A DNA stretch of 64,000 nucleotides, taken from the NCBI GenBank assembly GCA_011526085.1, contig WYBC01000017.1, positions 124,001 through 188,000 on the forward strand. Direction: 5' to 3'. The position numbers and the translations under genes were made by a program. This document shows positions 9,328 to 17,728 of this stretch, in pieces. This DNA is from Lysobacter sp. Lineage in GTDB: Bacteria > Pseudomonadota > Gammaproteobacteria > Xanthomonadales > Xanthomonadaceae. Positions within the stretch are counted from its first letter, which is position 1. The number at the start of each line of letters is the position of its first letter. Under the pieces are notes generated by a model. The model ran no database searches, had not been told where the DNA came from, and saw nothing but the letters and a program-made list of their open reading frames with translations.

Positions 9328-10362
9328 ATGGCTGTGTCCGCCGAACGACTCCCCGATTTCCTGCGCGGCCTGCCGAAGGCGGAGTTGCATATCCACATCG
9401 AGGGTTCGCTGGAACCGGAATTGATCTTCGCGATGGCCGAACGCAACCAGGTCGCCCTCGCCTATCCGGATGTGGCGTCGCTGCGCGCGGCCTATGCGTT
9501 CAGCGACCTGCAGAGCTTTCTCGACATCTATTACGCCGGCGCCAGCGTGCTGCTGACCGAGGCGGATTTCTTCGACATGGCCTGGGCCTACTTCCTGCGC
9601 GCCAGGGCGGACAACATCCTGCACAGCGAACTGTTCTTCGATCCGCAGACGCACACCGCGCGCGGCGTGCCGATGGCCACGGTGATCGACGGCCTGAGCC
9701 GGGCCTGCGATCGCGCGCAGTCGGAGCTGGGCGTGCGCGCGGAACTGATCCTGTGTTTCCTGCGCCACTTGTCGGAAGAAGGCGCCCTGGCGACCTACGA
9801 AGAAGCGCGCCCGCATCGGGGCAAGTTCATCGGCGTGGGCCTCGATTCCAGCGAAGTCGGCCATCCGCCGGAGAAGTTCGCGCGGGTCTTCGCGCAGGCG
9901 CGCAAGGATGGCCTGCGAACGGTCGCGCATGCCGGCGAGGAAGGTCCCCCTGCCTACATCTGGAGCGCGCTGGACGTGCTGAAGGTCGAGCGCATCGATC
10001 ATGGCGTGCAGGCGTTGAAGGATCCCGCGCTGGTCAAGCGGTTGGTCGAACAGGGCGTGCCGCTGACGGTCTGTCCCTTGTCCAACATCAAACTGTGCGT
10101 GTTCAGGACATTGGCCGAACACAACCTGCGCGAGCTGCTCGATGCCGGGCTCATCGCGACGGTGAATTCGGACGACCCCGCCTACTTCGGCGGCTATCTG
10201 AACCAGAACTTCCTCGAGACGTTCGATGCGCTGAAGCTCGATGCCGGCCACGCGGCGACGCTGGCGCGCAACAGTTTCAACGCGAGTTTCGCCAGCGAAG
10301 CGCAGAAGCGCGACGATCTGGATCGACTGAACGCCTATCTCGATCACGCCGGGGTGCGCTGA
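9328..10362 (+). CDS. Adenine deaminase, adenosine-deaminase fold
   Basis: A 344-residue metal-dependent hydrolase. Metal ligands and catalytic residues of the adenosine/AMP deaminase fold are all present: His21 and His23 (HIHIEGS), His201 and Glu204 (HAGEEGP), His225 (ERIDHG), and Asp282/Asp283 (NSDDPAYFGG). The details VGLDSSEVGHPPEKF and VCPLSN(I)KLCVF match what I recall of the Pseudomonas PA0148-type enzymes shown to act on adenine rather than adenosine. It would make hypoxanthine, the substrate of the xanthine dehydrogenase encoded divergently. AAGGA lies seven bases before the ATG. Adenosine as substrate cannot be excluded from sequence alone. Confidence 0.85.
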   Translation: MAVSAERLPDFLRGLPKAELHIHIEGSLEPELIFAMAERNQVALAYPDVASLRAAYAFSDLQSFLDIYYAGASVLLTEADFFDMAWAYFLRARADNILHSELFFDPQTHTARGVPMATVIDGLSRACDRAQSELGVRAELILCFLRHLSEEGALATYEEARPHRGKFIGVGLDSSEVGHPPEKFARVFAQARKDGLRTVAHAGEEGPPAYIWSALDVLKVERIDHGVQALKDPALVKRLVEQGVPLTVCPLSNIKLCVFRTLAEHNLRELLDAGLIATVNSDDPAYFGGYLNQNFLETFDALKLDAGHAATLARNSFNASFASEAQKRDDLDRLNAYLDHAGVR

Positions 10363-10426
10363 CCCCGTCGTCGTTCGGGTCATCGCCGTTGCGGAAACAC
10401 GCAGGGCTCCAGGAAAACCTGCCGCG

Positions 10427-10711
10427 ATGCATCGACACCGTACGACATCCATCCTGCTGTTCTCGGTGGCGCTGTCGATGTTCGGCATCGCGCTGATCGT
10501 CGTCGACGTGCTGCATGCGATCGGCGCCATCGCGCATGCGTTCGATGGACATGCCTATGTCCGGCTCTGCCCCGCGGCAGCGGAGGCCGCATGCCTGGCC
10601 TTGTCGGGATGGCAACTGCTGGCGATCGGTCTGGTCGCCATCGCGATCGGCAGTGGCTTGGTCGTGGCGGCGATCCGCCGCTGGCGATCCGGAGCGGCAG
10701 CACCCCGCTGA
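10427..10711 (+). CDS. Small two-TM membrane protein
   Basis: A 94-residue protein with two clear hydrophobic segments, about residues 8-35 and 62-82, separated by a loop containing two cysteines (LCPAAAEAAC) and ended by a positively charged tail (RRWRSGAAAPR). AGGAAAA precedes the ATG at slightly long spacing. It lies 64 bases after the adenine deaminase gene on the same strand. I recognise no family, and the composition is simple enough that the assignment as a gene is only moderately supported. Confidence 0.5.
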   Translation: MHRHRTTSILLFSVALSMFGIALIVVDVLHAIGAIAHAFDGHAYVRLCPAAAEAACLALSGWQLLAIGLVAIAIGSGLVVAAIRRWRSGAAAPR

Positions 10712-10873
10712 CCGGAATCGACATCATGCGGCGGGAGACGCTTCATGCGCTTCGTCCGGCCGGCTCCGCCTTGTGTTCCCCGGACTCCGCGCGTACTGTC
10801 GACCGCACCTGCCCCGCACTCACACGCGTCCGCCGCGATGGGCGCCCCCTTCCGATGCGTCGAGGAGACGACC

Positions 10874-11260
10874 ATGTCCGATCTGAACGTCTCCGAAGTC
10901 CGCGCCTTCATTCCCGCGAAGGACTTCTCGGTCTCGAAACGCTTCTACGCGGCCCTCGGCTGGGACACCCGGGATGTCGGCCCGGGCATCGCCCTCGTCC
11001 GGCTCGGCGAACGGCAGCATTTCTACATCCAGGACTACTACCTGAAGGATGTCGCCGAAAACACCATGCTTCACATCACCGTCGAAGACGCGCAGGCCTG
11101 GTATCGGCATGCCGCCTCGGTCCTTGGCGACGGCGACTTTCCGGACGCCCGCGTGCAGCCCCCGGTCAGGCAGGCATACGGCGCCACCGTGACCTTCGTT
11201 CACGACCCGACGGGCGTGCTGCTGCATCTGTGCCAATGGGACGAACCGGCGGGGTCGTGA
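10874..11260 (+). CDS. VOC/glyoxalase-superfamily protein
   Basis: A 128-residue protein of the vicinal-oxygen-chelate fold: VRAFIPAKDFSVSKRFYAALG at the start, a central beta-alpha-beta-beta-beta repeat, and the C-terminal FVHDPTGVLLHLCQW, where metal-binding residues usually lie. Members include glyoxalases, dioxygenases and antibiotic-binding proteins; the sequence here is typical of the uncharacterised single-domain proteins annotated as glyoxalase. The first half has few metal-ligand candidates, so it may bind rather than transform its ligand. GAGGAG sits six bases before the ATG, which fixes the start against a longer upstream frame. Confidence 0.75.
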   Translation: MSDLNVSEVRAFIPAKDFSVSKRFYAALGWDTRDVGPGIALVRLGERQHFYIQDYYLKDVAENTMLHITVEDAQAWYRHAASVLGDGDFPDARVQPPVRQAYGATVTFVHDPTGVLLHLCQWDEPAGS

Positions 11261-11340
11261 GGCGTCCGCGCGCGTCGATGCGAACGACGATCGCGGCGAC
11301 CGCCAACGACACCGTCGGACCATAAGGGCGCCGGAAAAAG

Positions 11341-11366
11341 AAAACCCGCTCGGGCGAGCGGGTTTT
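11341..11366. terminator. Bidirectional terminator
   Basis: Perfect hairpin AAAACCCGCTC / GAGCGGGTTTT with a four-base loop. The A-run on one side and T-run on the other make it an intrinsic terminator for both strands, between the convergent VOC gene and ssb. Confidence 0.85.
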
Positions 11367-11412
11367 CCGATGCGATGCGACGGCGGGGCCGCCAATCGAT
11401 CTCAGATCGATC

Positions 11413-11940
11413 TCAGAACGGAATGTCGTCGTCCGAGAAATCGTCCATCGGCGGCGGACTGCTGGACGCCGGCTGCTGACGCTGACCACCACCACCGCCG
11501 TAGCCGCCACCGCCACCGCTGCGACCACCGCCACCATAGCCGCCACCGCCGCCTTCCTGGCGCGGCGCGCGCGCCGGGCGCTCGCTGCCGCCTCCGCCGC
11601 CTTCCGCGCGGCCGCCGAGCATCTGCATCTCGTCGGCGATGATGTCGGTGAAGTAGCGTTCGGTGCCGTCCTGACCGGTGTACTTGTCGTAGCGGATCGA
11701 GCCTTCGACGTAGACCTGCGAACCCTTGCGCAGGTATTCGCCGGCGATCTCGCCGAGCTTGCCGAAGAAGGTCACCCGGTGCCACTCGGTGCGTTCCTGG
11801 GTATTGCCTTCCTTGTCCTTGCGGACCGAGGTGGTCGCGAGGCTAATTTTGGTGACGGCCATGCCGCCCTGGGTGTACTTGGTTTCGGGATCGTTGCCGA
11901 GGTTGCCGACCAGGATCACCTTGTTGACGCCGCGTGCCAT
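11413..11940 (-). CDS. ssb: Single-stranded DNA-binding protein
   Basis: A 175-residue SSB. The N-terminal OB fold (1-110) starts [19 protein letters not shown] and includes the WHRV and [11 protein letters not shown] strands. A glycine-rich linker (about 112-155, repeats of GGGGYGGGG) follows, and the protein ends in the acidic tip [11 protein letters not shown], which recruits replication and repair partners. Length and layout are normal for the family. AGGA precedes the ATG by seven bases. A perfect TATAAT lies about 45 bases upstream, back to back with the ispB promoter. A bidirectional hairpin terminator follows. Confidence 0.97.
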   Translation of the reverse strand: MARGVNKVILVGNLGNDPETKYTQGGMAVTKISLATTSVRKDKEGNTQERTEWHRVTFFGKLGEIAGEYLRKGSQVYVEGSIRYDKYTGQDGTERYFTDIIADEMQMLGGRAEGGGGGSERPARAPRQEGGGGGYGGGGRSGGGGGYGGGGGQRQQPASSSPPPMDDFSDDDIPF

Positions 11941-11983
11941 GAACAGTTCCTGCTGAGTCGCCGATGGTGGCGATGAGCATCCG

Positions 11984-11989
11984 ATTATA
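11984..11989 (-). promoter_or_regulatory. ssb -10 element
   Basis: TATAAT on the minus strand, 44 bases before the ssb start codon. No good -35 is found at 17 bases. It faces the ispB -10 element about 85 bases away. Confidence 0.6.
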
Positions 11990-12074
11990 GCCGGCCCCTC
12001 GCCATCGGGCTTCCCCCCGTCTCCGGGTCGGAATTCCCCGAATCCCTGCCGGCCCGGCTCCCGGTCCGGCCACC

Positions 12075-12080
12075 TATAAT
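12075..12080 (+). promoter_or_regulatory. ispB -10 element
   Basis: TATAAT on the plus strand, 27 bases before the ispB start codon, so the untranslated leader would be about 20 bases. The -35 region is GC-rich and does not match the consensus. Confidence 0.6.
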
Positions 12081-12106
12081 GAAGGTCCTGCCCGTCTGGA
12101 CCCCCC

Positions 12107-13102
12107 ATGGAAGCGACTCCGGCGCCCGCCACGCTCGACCTGCCCGCCATCCAGGCCCTCGCCGCCCCCGACATGGCCGCGGTCGACGCCCTCATCCGCC
12201 GCCGCCTCGCTTCGGACGTGGTGCTGGTCAACCAGGTGGCCGAACACATCGTCGCGGCCGGCGGCAAGCGCCTGCGGCCGATGCTGTTGCTGCTGGCGGC
12301 CCGGGCCCTGGGCCACGGCGGCGCCGAGGCCCACCAGTTGGCGGCCGTGATCGAATTCATCCATACCGCCACCCTGCTGCACGACGACGTGGTCGACGAA
12401 TCCGACCTGCGTCGCGGCCGCAAGACCGCCAATGCCCTGTTCGGCAACGCCGCCAGCGTGCTGGTCGGCGATTTCCTCTATTCGCGCAGTTTCCAGCTGA
12501 TGGTGGAACTGGAACGCATGCCGGTGATGAAGATCCTCGCCGACGCCACCAACGCGATCGCCGAGGGCGAGGTGCTGCAACTGCTGCACGTGCGCAATCC
12601 GGACACCGACGAGGTCGCCTACCTCAAGGTGATCGAACGCAAGACCGCGGTGCTGTTCGCCGCCGCCACCCGATCGGGCGCACTGCTCGCCGGTGCGGAT
12701 GCCGCGACCCAACAGCGGCTGCACGATTACGGCATGGCCCTGGGCTACGCCTTCCAGATCGCCGACGACGTCCTGGACTACAGCGCCGACGAGGCCGCGC
12801 TGGGCAAACATCTCGGCGACGATCTCGCCGAAGGCAAGGCCACGCTGCCGCTGATCCATGCGATCCGGCACAGCGATGCGGACACCCGCGCGCGACTGCG
12901 CACGATCGTCGAACACGGCGATGTCGGTGCGATGCCGGAGGTGCTCGCCGCCATCGCCGCCACCGGCGGCATCGCCTACAGCCGCGGGCGCGCGGAGGAT
13001 TACGCGGATGCCGCGGAGCGGGCGCTGGATGGCCTGGACGACAACGACGCGGTGGCCGCGCTGCGCGGCCTCGCCCGCTACGCGGTGCGTCGCGACCACT
13101 GA
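12107..13102 (+). CDS. ispB: Polyprenyl diphosphate synthase
   Basis: A 331-residue trans-prenyltransferase that builds the octaprenyl-class side chain of ubiquinone. The first Asp-rich motif is DDVVD at 93-97 with LRRGRKTAN after it; the second is DDVLD at 220-224. GGKRLRPML at 52-60 binds the diphosphate. Length fits the family. Its promoter is back to back with that of ssb. The stop is five bases before the next small gene. Chain length cannot be decided with certainty from the residues before the first motif (TATLLHDD), though octaprenyl or longer is the usual product of this subfamily. Confidence 0.92.
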   Translation: MEATPAPATLDLPAIQALAAPDMAAVDALIRRRLASDVVLVNQVAEHIVAAGGKRLRPMLLLLAARALGHGGAEAHQLAAVIEFIHTATLLHDDVVDESDLRRGRKTANALFGNAASVLVGDFLYSRSFQLMVELERMPVMKILADATNAIAEGEVLQLLHVRNPDTDEVAYLKVIERKTAVLFAAATRSGALLAGADAATQQRLHDYGMALGYAFQIADDVLDYSADEAALGKHLGDDLAEGKATLPLIHAIRHSDADTRARLRTIVEHGDVGAMPEVLAAIAATGGIAYSRGRAEDYADAAERALDGLDDNDAVAALRGLARYAVRRDH

Positions 13103-13107
13103 CGGCG

Positions 13108-13359
13108 ATGGCGTTCTCCGCCGGCGAACGCGCGGTGCTGCTCGCGGTCAGGGGCGTCGGCGCGACGGTGGTCGACCGGCTGGAACAGATCGGATTCGAT
13201 TCGCTGGACGCGCTGGCGACGGCCAGCGTCGACGGCATCGTGAAACAGGTCGCCGCGATGCTCGGGACGACCTGCTGGAAGAACAGTCCGCAGGCGCGCG
13301 CGGCGATCGCCGGAGCGATCGCCGCCGCGGCCGCGCATCAGTCGCCGAAGCGCTCGTGA
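13108..13359 (+). CDS. Helix-hairpin-helix small protein
   Basis: An 83-residue protein with a helix-hairpin-helix-like element in its first half (LLAVRGVGATVVDRLEQIG), then FDSLDALATASVDGIVKQVAAM and a cluster TTCWKNSPQAR. Such motifs usually make non-specific contacts with DNA. It starts five bases after ispB, so it is probably translated from the same message. Its last 22 bases overlap the end of the convergent dienelactone-hydrolase gene. Short proteins of this kind occur in Xanthomonadaceae, but I know no assigned role. Confidence 0.7.
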   Translation: MAFSAGERAVLLAVRGVGATVVDRLEQIGFDSLDALATASVDGIVKQVAAMLGTTCWKNSPQARAAIAGAIAAAAAHQSPKRS

Positions 13360-14138
13360 AAGAACAGATTCATCATTGAAAACGCGCGCTTGGCGGCGCG
13401 TTCGTTGTAGACGCAACCGGGCGGGCTCTTGGCGCTCTCCAGCGCGAAGCAATGCACGGCACCGCTGAAGTTGACGAACTGCCAGTCGGCGCCGGCCGCA
13501 TTCATCTCGCGCTCGAAGCCCTGGATCTGCTCGGCCGGCACGTAAGTATCGTCGGCGCCGTTGAGCACCAGCACGCCGGCTTTCAGCGCGCCGGGTTCGG
13601 CCGGCAATGTCGTGTCGAGGCCGCCATGGAACGTCACCACACCGGCGATCTCGGCGCCGCTGCGCGCGAGTTCCAGCACGGTCTTGCCGCCGAAACAGTA
13701 GCCGAGCGCACCGATGCGGTCGGTGTCGATCGGCGCCTTCGCCGCCTGCGCGCGCAGGGCGTTGAGCGCGGCGGTCGCGCGGACGCGCAGACCGGGCAGA
13801 TCCTGGTACATCTTCGCGACCTGCGCGCCGGCGGCCTTGTCGTCCTTGGGACGCACGCCCTTGCCGTAGACATCCGCGACCAGCACGACGTAACCGGCGG
13901 CGGCGATCTGCTTGGCCTTCTCCACCGACGCCGGCGTCACGCCCTTCCAGTCCGGCACCATCAGCAGGCCGGGACGCTTGACCGAGGTGGCATCGTTGTA
14001 GACCAGGAAACCGCTGAAACGCTGCTTGCCGACGGTCCACTCGAGCGGCTTGGCCTGCATCGCGGCGAACGCCGGCACCGACGCCAGCAGGGACAGACAC
14101 AACAGGGCGAACATGGCCGCCCAACGCATCGAACGCAT
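13338..14138 (-). CDS. Secreted dienelactone hydrolase family protein
   Basis: A 266-residue alpha/beta hydrolase with a Sec signal peptide (hydrophobic to about residue 22, cleavage likely after AFA at 26). The catalytic Cys148 lies in the nucleophile elbow GYCFGG, with Asp196 or Asp197 (NGADD) and His229 (GAVHC) completing the Cys-Asp-His triad typical of this family rather than Ser. The periplasmic location argues against the classical role in chloroaromatic breakdown. The substrate is unknown. Its 3' end overlaps the convergent helix-hairpin-helix gene by 22 bases. Confidence 0.85.
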   Translation of the reverse strand: MRSMRWAAMFALLCLSLLASVPAFAAMQAKPLEWTVGKQRFSGFLVYNDATSVKRPGLLMVPDWKGVTPASVEKAKQIAAAGYVVLVADVYGKGVRPKDDKAAGAQVAKMYQDLPGLRVRATAALNALRAQAAKAPIDTDRIGALGYCFGGKTVLELARSGAEIAGVVTFHGGLDTTLPAEPGALKAGVLVLNGADDTYVPAEQIQGFEREMNAAGADWQFVNFSGAVHCFALESAKSPPGCVYNERAAKRAFSMMNLFFHERFGD

Positions 14139-14365
14139 GGGGTGGTACTCCTTTCCGGGGGGACGGTCAGCCTACCCGGAAATCGCGACGGTTGCCGCCT
14201 GCGGATGCGCGGTCATCGGCCCGGGCACACCGCCCGGCGGCGCAGCGGAAACCGTGCATCCTGCATCTCGACGCGCTGCCGATCCGATGCATCGCGGCAC
14301 CCGTATTCGCGGAATCAATCGGTTACAGGAACGACGCAGCGAGACCGCGTGTCACGCCCGCCGCT

Positions 14366-15796
14366 TCAGCAGATGCCCAGCCCGGGAATCGCGGCGATGG
14401 CTTCGGGATCGAAGCCGGCCAGACGCGCGAAATGCCGGCCGCGTTCGGTGTAATCGCGATACGCGCCGAAACTCGGCGCACCCGGCGACAACAGCACCAC
14501 GCCCTCGCCGCCCTCGCCGCCCAGCAGCACGCGGGCGCGGGCGACGGCCTCGACCAGGTCGGCCGCTTCGGCCAGCGCGAACCCCGCGTCCGCCGCCACC
14601 GGCGCCAGGCGGGCGTGGATCTTCGGGCCGTTCTGGCCGAGCGTGACGATGGCCGCGGGCGCGTGCAGGCGCATGGCCTCGGCGAAATCGGACCAGTCGA
14701 TGCCGCGGTCGTGGCCGCCGGCCAGCAGCGCGACGCGACGCGCGCGGAAACAGTCGAGCGCCGCGAGCGTGGCGTGCGGCGTGGTGCTGATCGAATCGTT
14801 GACCCAGACGATGCCGTCGCGCACGCCAAGCGTCTGCAGCCGATGCGGCAGCGGCTGGAACGTGGCCGCGTGGTGCGCGAGCGCTTCGGCATCGAGACCC
14901 AGCGCTTCGATCGCCGCAAGCACCGCGCAGAGATTGCCGCGGTTGTGCCGGCCCGGCAGCGGCACGTCGCGGGTGTCGAACACCGCGCGTTCGTCGCGAT
15001 GCACGACATCGCCGCGCAGATGCCAGCCGGCATCGACGCCGAACAGGCGCACTTCGCTGTCGGGCAGGTCCAGCGCCGCCAGGGTGCGGTCGGCGCCGTT
15101 GAGGATCGCGATCCGCGGTTGCGCCGCGGTGAACAGCGCGAGCTTGTCCGCGACGTAGCGCGCTTCGCCGCCATGCCAGTCGAGATGTTCGGGGAACACA
15201 TTGGTCGCGACCGCGATGTCGGGACGCACGCCGGAAGCGGCGACGTCGCGGGTCTGATAGCTCGACAGTTCGATCGCCCAGAATTCGGGCGGATCCTTCA
15301 CGTCCAGCAATTCCAGCAGCGGCAGGCCGATGTTGCCGCACAGCGCGGTGCGATGTCCGCCCGCGCGCAGCAGATGCGCGAGCAGCGCGGTCGTCGTGCT
15401 CTTGCCCTTGGTGCCGGTGACGCAGATCGTGCGCGCCTCCGGATGTTCGCCGAACCACAGCGCGGTGCCGCCGATGAAGCGCGTGCCGCGTTCGGCCGCC
15501 GCCGACGCCTCGGGCGCGTACGGGCTGATGCCGGGGGATTTGATCACCAGCTCGAACGCGGACAGGCGTCCGGCGTCGACGTTGGTGTCGATCGTCAACA
15601 ACGCATCGCCGAGCGCGCGCGCATCGTCGACTTCGCCCGGCGCGCAGAACAGGGTCAGCGGCAGGCCAGGCAGGCGGCGACGCAGCGCGCGATGCGCCGC
15701 GCGGCCTTCCCGCCCCCAGCCCCACAGCGCGACGCGCCGGCCGTCGAGTTGCCCGATGTCGAGCCGTGCGATGTCGAACCGTTCGATGCCGGGCAT
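14366..15796 (-). CDS. murD2: UDP-MurNAc-L-Ala--L-Glu ligase MurD2
   Basis: A 476-residue Mur ligase. The P-loop is GTKGKSTTT at 128-136, with the GNIGLPLLE and ELSSYQT segments that contact the nucleotide sugar and the [12 protein letters not shown] loop in the C-terminal half. Established work in Xanthomonas shows that MurD2 adds L-Glu, not D-Glu, to UDP-MurNAc-L-Ala, and that MurL then inverts it. The adjacent murL identifies this gene as murD2 rather than murD. The ATG at 15796 is seven bases after the murL stop; longer in-frame starts would lie inside murL and lack the conserved N terminus. Cytoplasmic. It is the last gene of the lysAC-TM-murL-murD2 operon. Confidence 0.9.
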   Translation of the reverse strand: MPGIERFDIARLDIGQLDGRRVALWGWGREGRAAHRALRRRLPGLPLTLFCAPGEVDDARALGDALLTIDTNVDAGRLSAFELVIKSPGISPYAPEASAAAERGTRFIGGTALWFGEHPEARTICVTGTKGKSTTTALLAHLLRAGGHRTALCGNIGLPLLELLDVKDPPEFWAIELSSYQTRDVAASGVRPDIAVATNVFPEHLDWHGGEARYVADKLALFTAAQPRIAILNGADRTLAALDLPDSEVRLFGVDAGWHLRGDVVHRDERAVFDTRDVPLPGRHNRGNLCAVLAAIEALGLDAEALAHHAATFQPLPHRLQTLGVRDGIVWVNDSISTTPHATLAALDCFRARRVALLAGGHDRGIDWSDFAEAMRLHAPAAIVTLGQNGPKIHARLAPVAADAGFALAEAADLVEAVARARVLLGGEGGEGVVLLSPGAPSFGAYRDYTERGRHFARLAGFDPEAIAAIPGLGIC

Positions 15797-15803
15797 GGCG
15801 ATC

Positions 15804-17243
15804 TCAGGCTTCGAATCGCGCACGCAGGCGTTCCCACAGCGCAGCCGGGACGCGATGTTCGTCGTCGAGGACGAGCAGCGGCGCGATCCCGAGCTCCGAG
15901 GCATCGAGCTGCGGCCGGATCTCGCGCGCGAATCGCTCGACGATCTCGTCCTCGCGCCACTCCGGACGTTCGCTCAATGCGGCCATCGCCGCGCGCGATT
16001 CGCGGCCTTCGCCAACGCATTCGAAGGGCTTGTGGTCCTGGTATTCCAGCAGTGCGTCGTAGCCGCTGATCTGGCCGGCGTCGTCGAGCAGATTGCGGCC
16101 GAAGATGCCGACCAGCCGCGGTTTCGGCATGAACGGCGCCAACGCGAGGAACACGAAATGGCATTTCGGACAGACGCCGCACCAGCGGTTCACCGGACGC
16201 TCGCCGAGGATGTGGAAATTGCGGTTGCAGCTGGAGAAATGCGCGTCGTAGCGGTCGCTCTTCGCGAACTGCCGCGCCACCGCCAGCTCGCTGAGCGGAC
16301 GCAGCAGCGAGTAGTACTTGAGATCGGCGGCGATGCGTCGCTGCACGTGGTCGCCGAAGTCGCGTTCGAACGCCCAGCCCTTCGACCACTGGTGGTTCAC
16401 CTCGCCCGTCCCTTCGATCAGGCTGCCGTAGCTGGCCGAACGCTCGTTCGAGAACACCACCTGGTCGGCGCCGGTCAGGATCGCCGCGAACACCAGGATC
16501 GCCGAATTCACCGCGGTCACCGGGATGTGGCCGTTCCACGCGCCCTGGCGGTTGTACTCGAACAGTTCCGGCGCGAGCTGGCGGCCGAGGTTGAGCGTCG
16601 GCAGGCCGGTGCGCTCGGCGCAGGCCTTGATCAGCTGCGAACCGCCGATCCAGGTCACGGTCTGGTCGACGCCGGCGCCACGCAGCGCCTCGATGCTGAC
16701 CAGCGAATCCTTGCCGCCGCCGATCGCGACCAGCGCGTGTTCGCGCAGGCCGAGCGCAACGGCGTTTTCCCCATCCGTAGCCCGGGTAGAGCGCAGCGAA
16801 ACCCGGGGCTCTTCATTGGATGCACCGGAAGCCCCCGGGTTTCGCGCTGCGCGCTCTACCCGGGCTACGGGAAACGCGATCCTGCCGTGCAGGTTCAGCC
16901 CGTTGCGATAGGCGAATTCGCCGAGACCGTGGACGTAGATGCTTTCCAGCAGCGCCGCGGTGTCGGCGTCGATGGCGTAGCCTTCGATGCGGATTTCCGG
17001 CGGCACCGCGGCCTTGTAGTAACTCACGCCGGCAATCAGATGCAGCAGGCGCAGCGCCTCTTCGGCGGCAGCGGCGCGGGCATCGTCAAGGTCGAACGGC
17101 GCACCGGGCACGGTGACGGTCTCGATCAGCTCCGGGCCGTCGTCGAAGGCGTAGACGAGCTGGGCGACACCGGTCTGCGCGTCGAAGCTGCAGCGGACGA
17201 AGCGGAAAGCGCGAATGTCGTCGCGTTTGAATTCTTGACTCAC
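15804..17243 (-). CDS. murL: UDP-MurNAc-L-Ala-L-Glu epimerase MurL
   Basis: A 479-residue protein matching MurL, which turns the terminal L-Glu of UDP-MurNAc-L-Ala-L-Glu into D-Glu using ATP and replaces the need for free D-Glu. Landmarks: the PP-loop-like [16 protein letters not shown] at about 167-182, [12 protein letters not shown], and a cysteine pair (WCGVCPKC) that may bind metal. The start is GTG, overlapping the stop of the upstream membrane protein gene (GTGA). Residues of about 125-157 ([11 protein letters not shown] through VSLRSTRAT) are encoded by a REP-like palindrome inserted in frame just before the PP-loop. This stretch is Arg/Ala/Pro-rich and is probably a surface loop. Whether the enzyme stays active is not visible from sequence, but the frame is intact. 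Confidence 0.88.
   Translation of the reverse strand: MSQEFKRDDIRAFRFVRCSFDAQTGVAQLVYAFDDGPELIETVTVPGAPFDLDDARAAAAEEALRLLHLIAGVSYYKAAVPPEIRIEGYAIDADTAALLESIYVHGLGEFAYRNGLNLHGRIAFPVARVERAARNPGASGASNEEPRVSLRSTRATDGENAVALGLREHALVAIGGGKDSLVSIEALRGAGVDQTVTWIGGSQLIKACAERTGLPTLNLGRQLAPELFEYNRQGAWNGHIPVTAVNSAILVFAAILTGADQVVFSNERSASYGSLIEGTGEVNHQWSKGWAFERDFGDHVQRRIAADLKYYSLLRPLSELAVARQFAKSDRYDAHFSSCNRNFHILGERPVNRWCGVCPKCHFVFLALAPFMPKPRLVGIFGRNLLDDAGQISGYDALLEYQDHKPFECVGEGRESRAAMAALSERPEWREDEIVERFAREIRPQLDASELGIAPLLVLDDEHRVPAALWERLRARFEA
16775..16870. repeat. REP-like palindrome inside murL
   Basis: Imperfect inverted repeat, 96 bases in total. The left arm (16775-16808) begins CCGTAGCCCGGGTAGAGCGC. 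The right arm (16832-16870) is its complement, with two extra GC dinucleotides. The loop is 23 bases. Both ends carry the GTAG tetranucleotide head typical of REP elements moved by TnpA-REP transposases. 96 is a multiple of three and neither arm brings a stop in the murL frame. Confidence 0.9.
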
Positions 17244-17728
17244 GGGAACACTCCGGAAGGAAGCGCAGGCAAACAGCGCTTCCGGGCAAAACGAACGACA
17301 AAATATTCCACGATCAGGGCAGGCAAAAAACCGGCGATGAAAGCAATGATGGTGTATTGCAGCGAGATCTCGGCCATCAGGCCGAGACTTTCCGGACGTT
17401 CATGGGGCGGCAGATAACGGTAGAACTGCAGCCAGAGCCAGAACGTCGGCCACAGCAACAGAAACAGGATCGGGAATGCCAGCAGCGTAATCCTGGTTGC
17501 ATTGCCAAGATCGCGGCTGCGATCGAAGGCCGGTTGACCGCCGACCCATGTGGCCGCCAACGCGGCAGCGAGCGCGGCGGGCAGAATCGCAAGCAAAGTC
17601 GCTTCCGGCAGGAAGCCCACGAACACCTTTCCGCCGATAAAGGGCAAGGTGGCCGCGAACAGGCATGCATATCCGACCGTGATTGCGGCCAACGCGCTTC
17701 CCGCGACGAGCACACCACGCTGCGTCAC
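17240..17728 (-). CDS. Four-TM membrane protein between lysAC and murL
   Basis: A 162-residue integral membrane protein with four hydrophobic segments: about 5-32, 38-58, 75-98 and 115-137. A short loop carries GGQPAFDRSRDLGN, another FYRYLPPHERPESLG, and the tail is basic (RFARKRCLP). The start is GTG at 17728 within the lysAC stop (GTGA), and the stop lies within the murL start (GTGA), so it is translationally coupled on both sides. That coupling and the lack of internal stops are the main evidence that it is real. I recognise no family. Position suggests a role tied to cell-wall precursor supply, but this is inference only. Confidence 0.75.
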   Translation of the reverse strand: MTQRGVLVAGSALAAITVGYACLFAATLPFIGGKVFVGFLPEATLLAILPAALAAALAATWVGGQPAFDRSRDLGNATRITLLAFPILFLLLWPTFWLWLQFYRYLPPHERPESLGLMAEISLQYTIIAFIAGFLPALIVEYFVVRFARKRCLPALPSGVFP

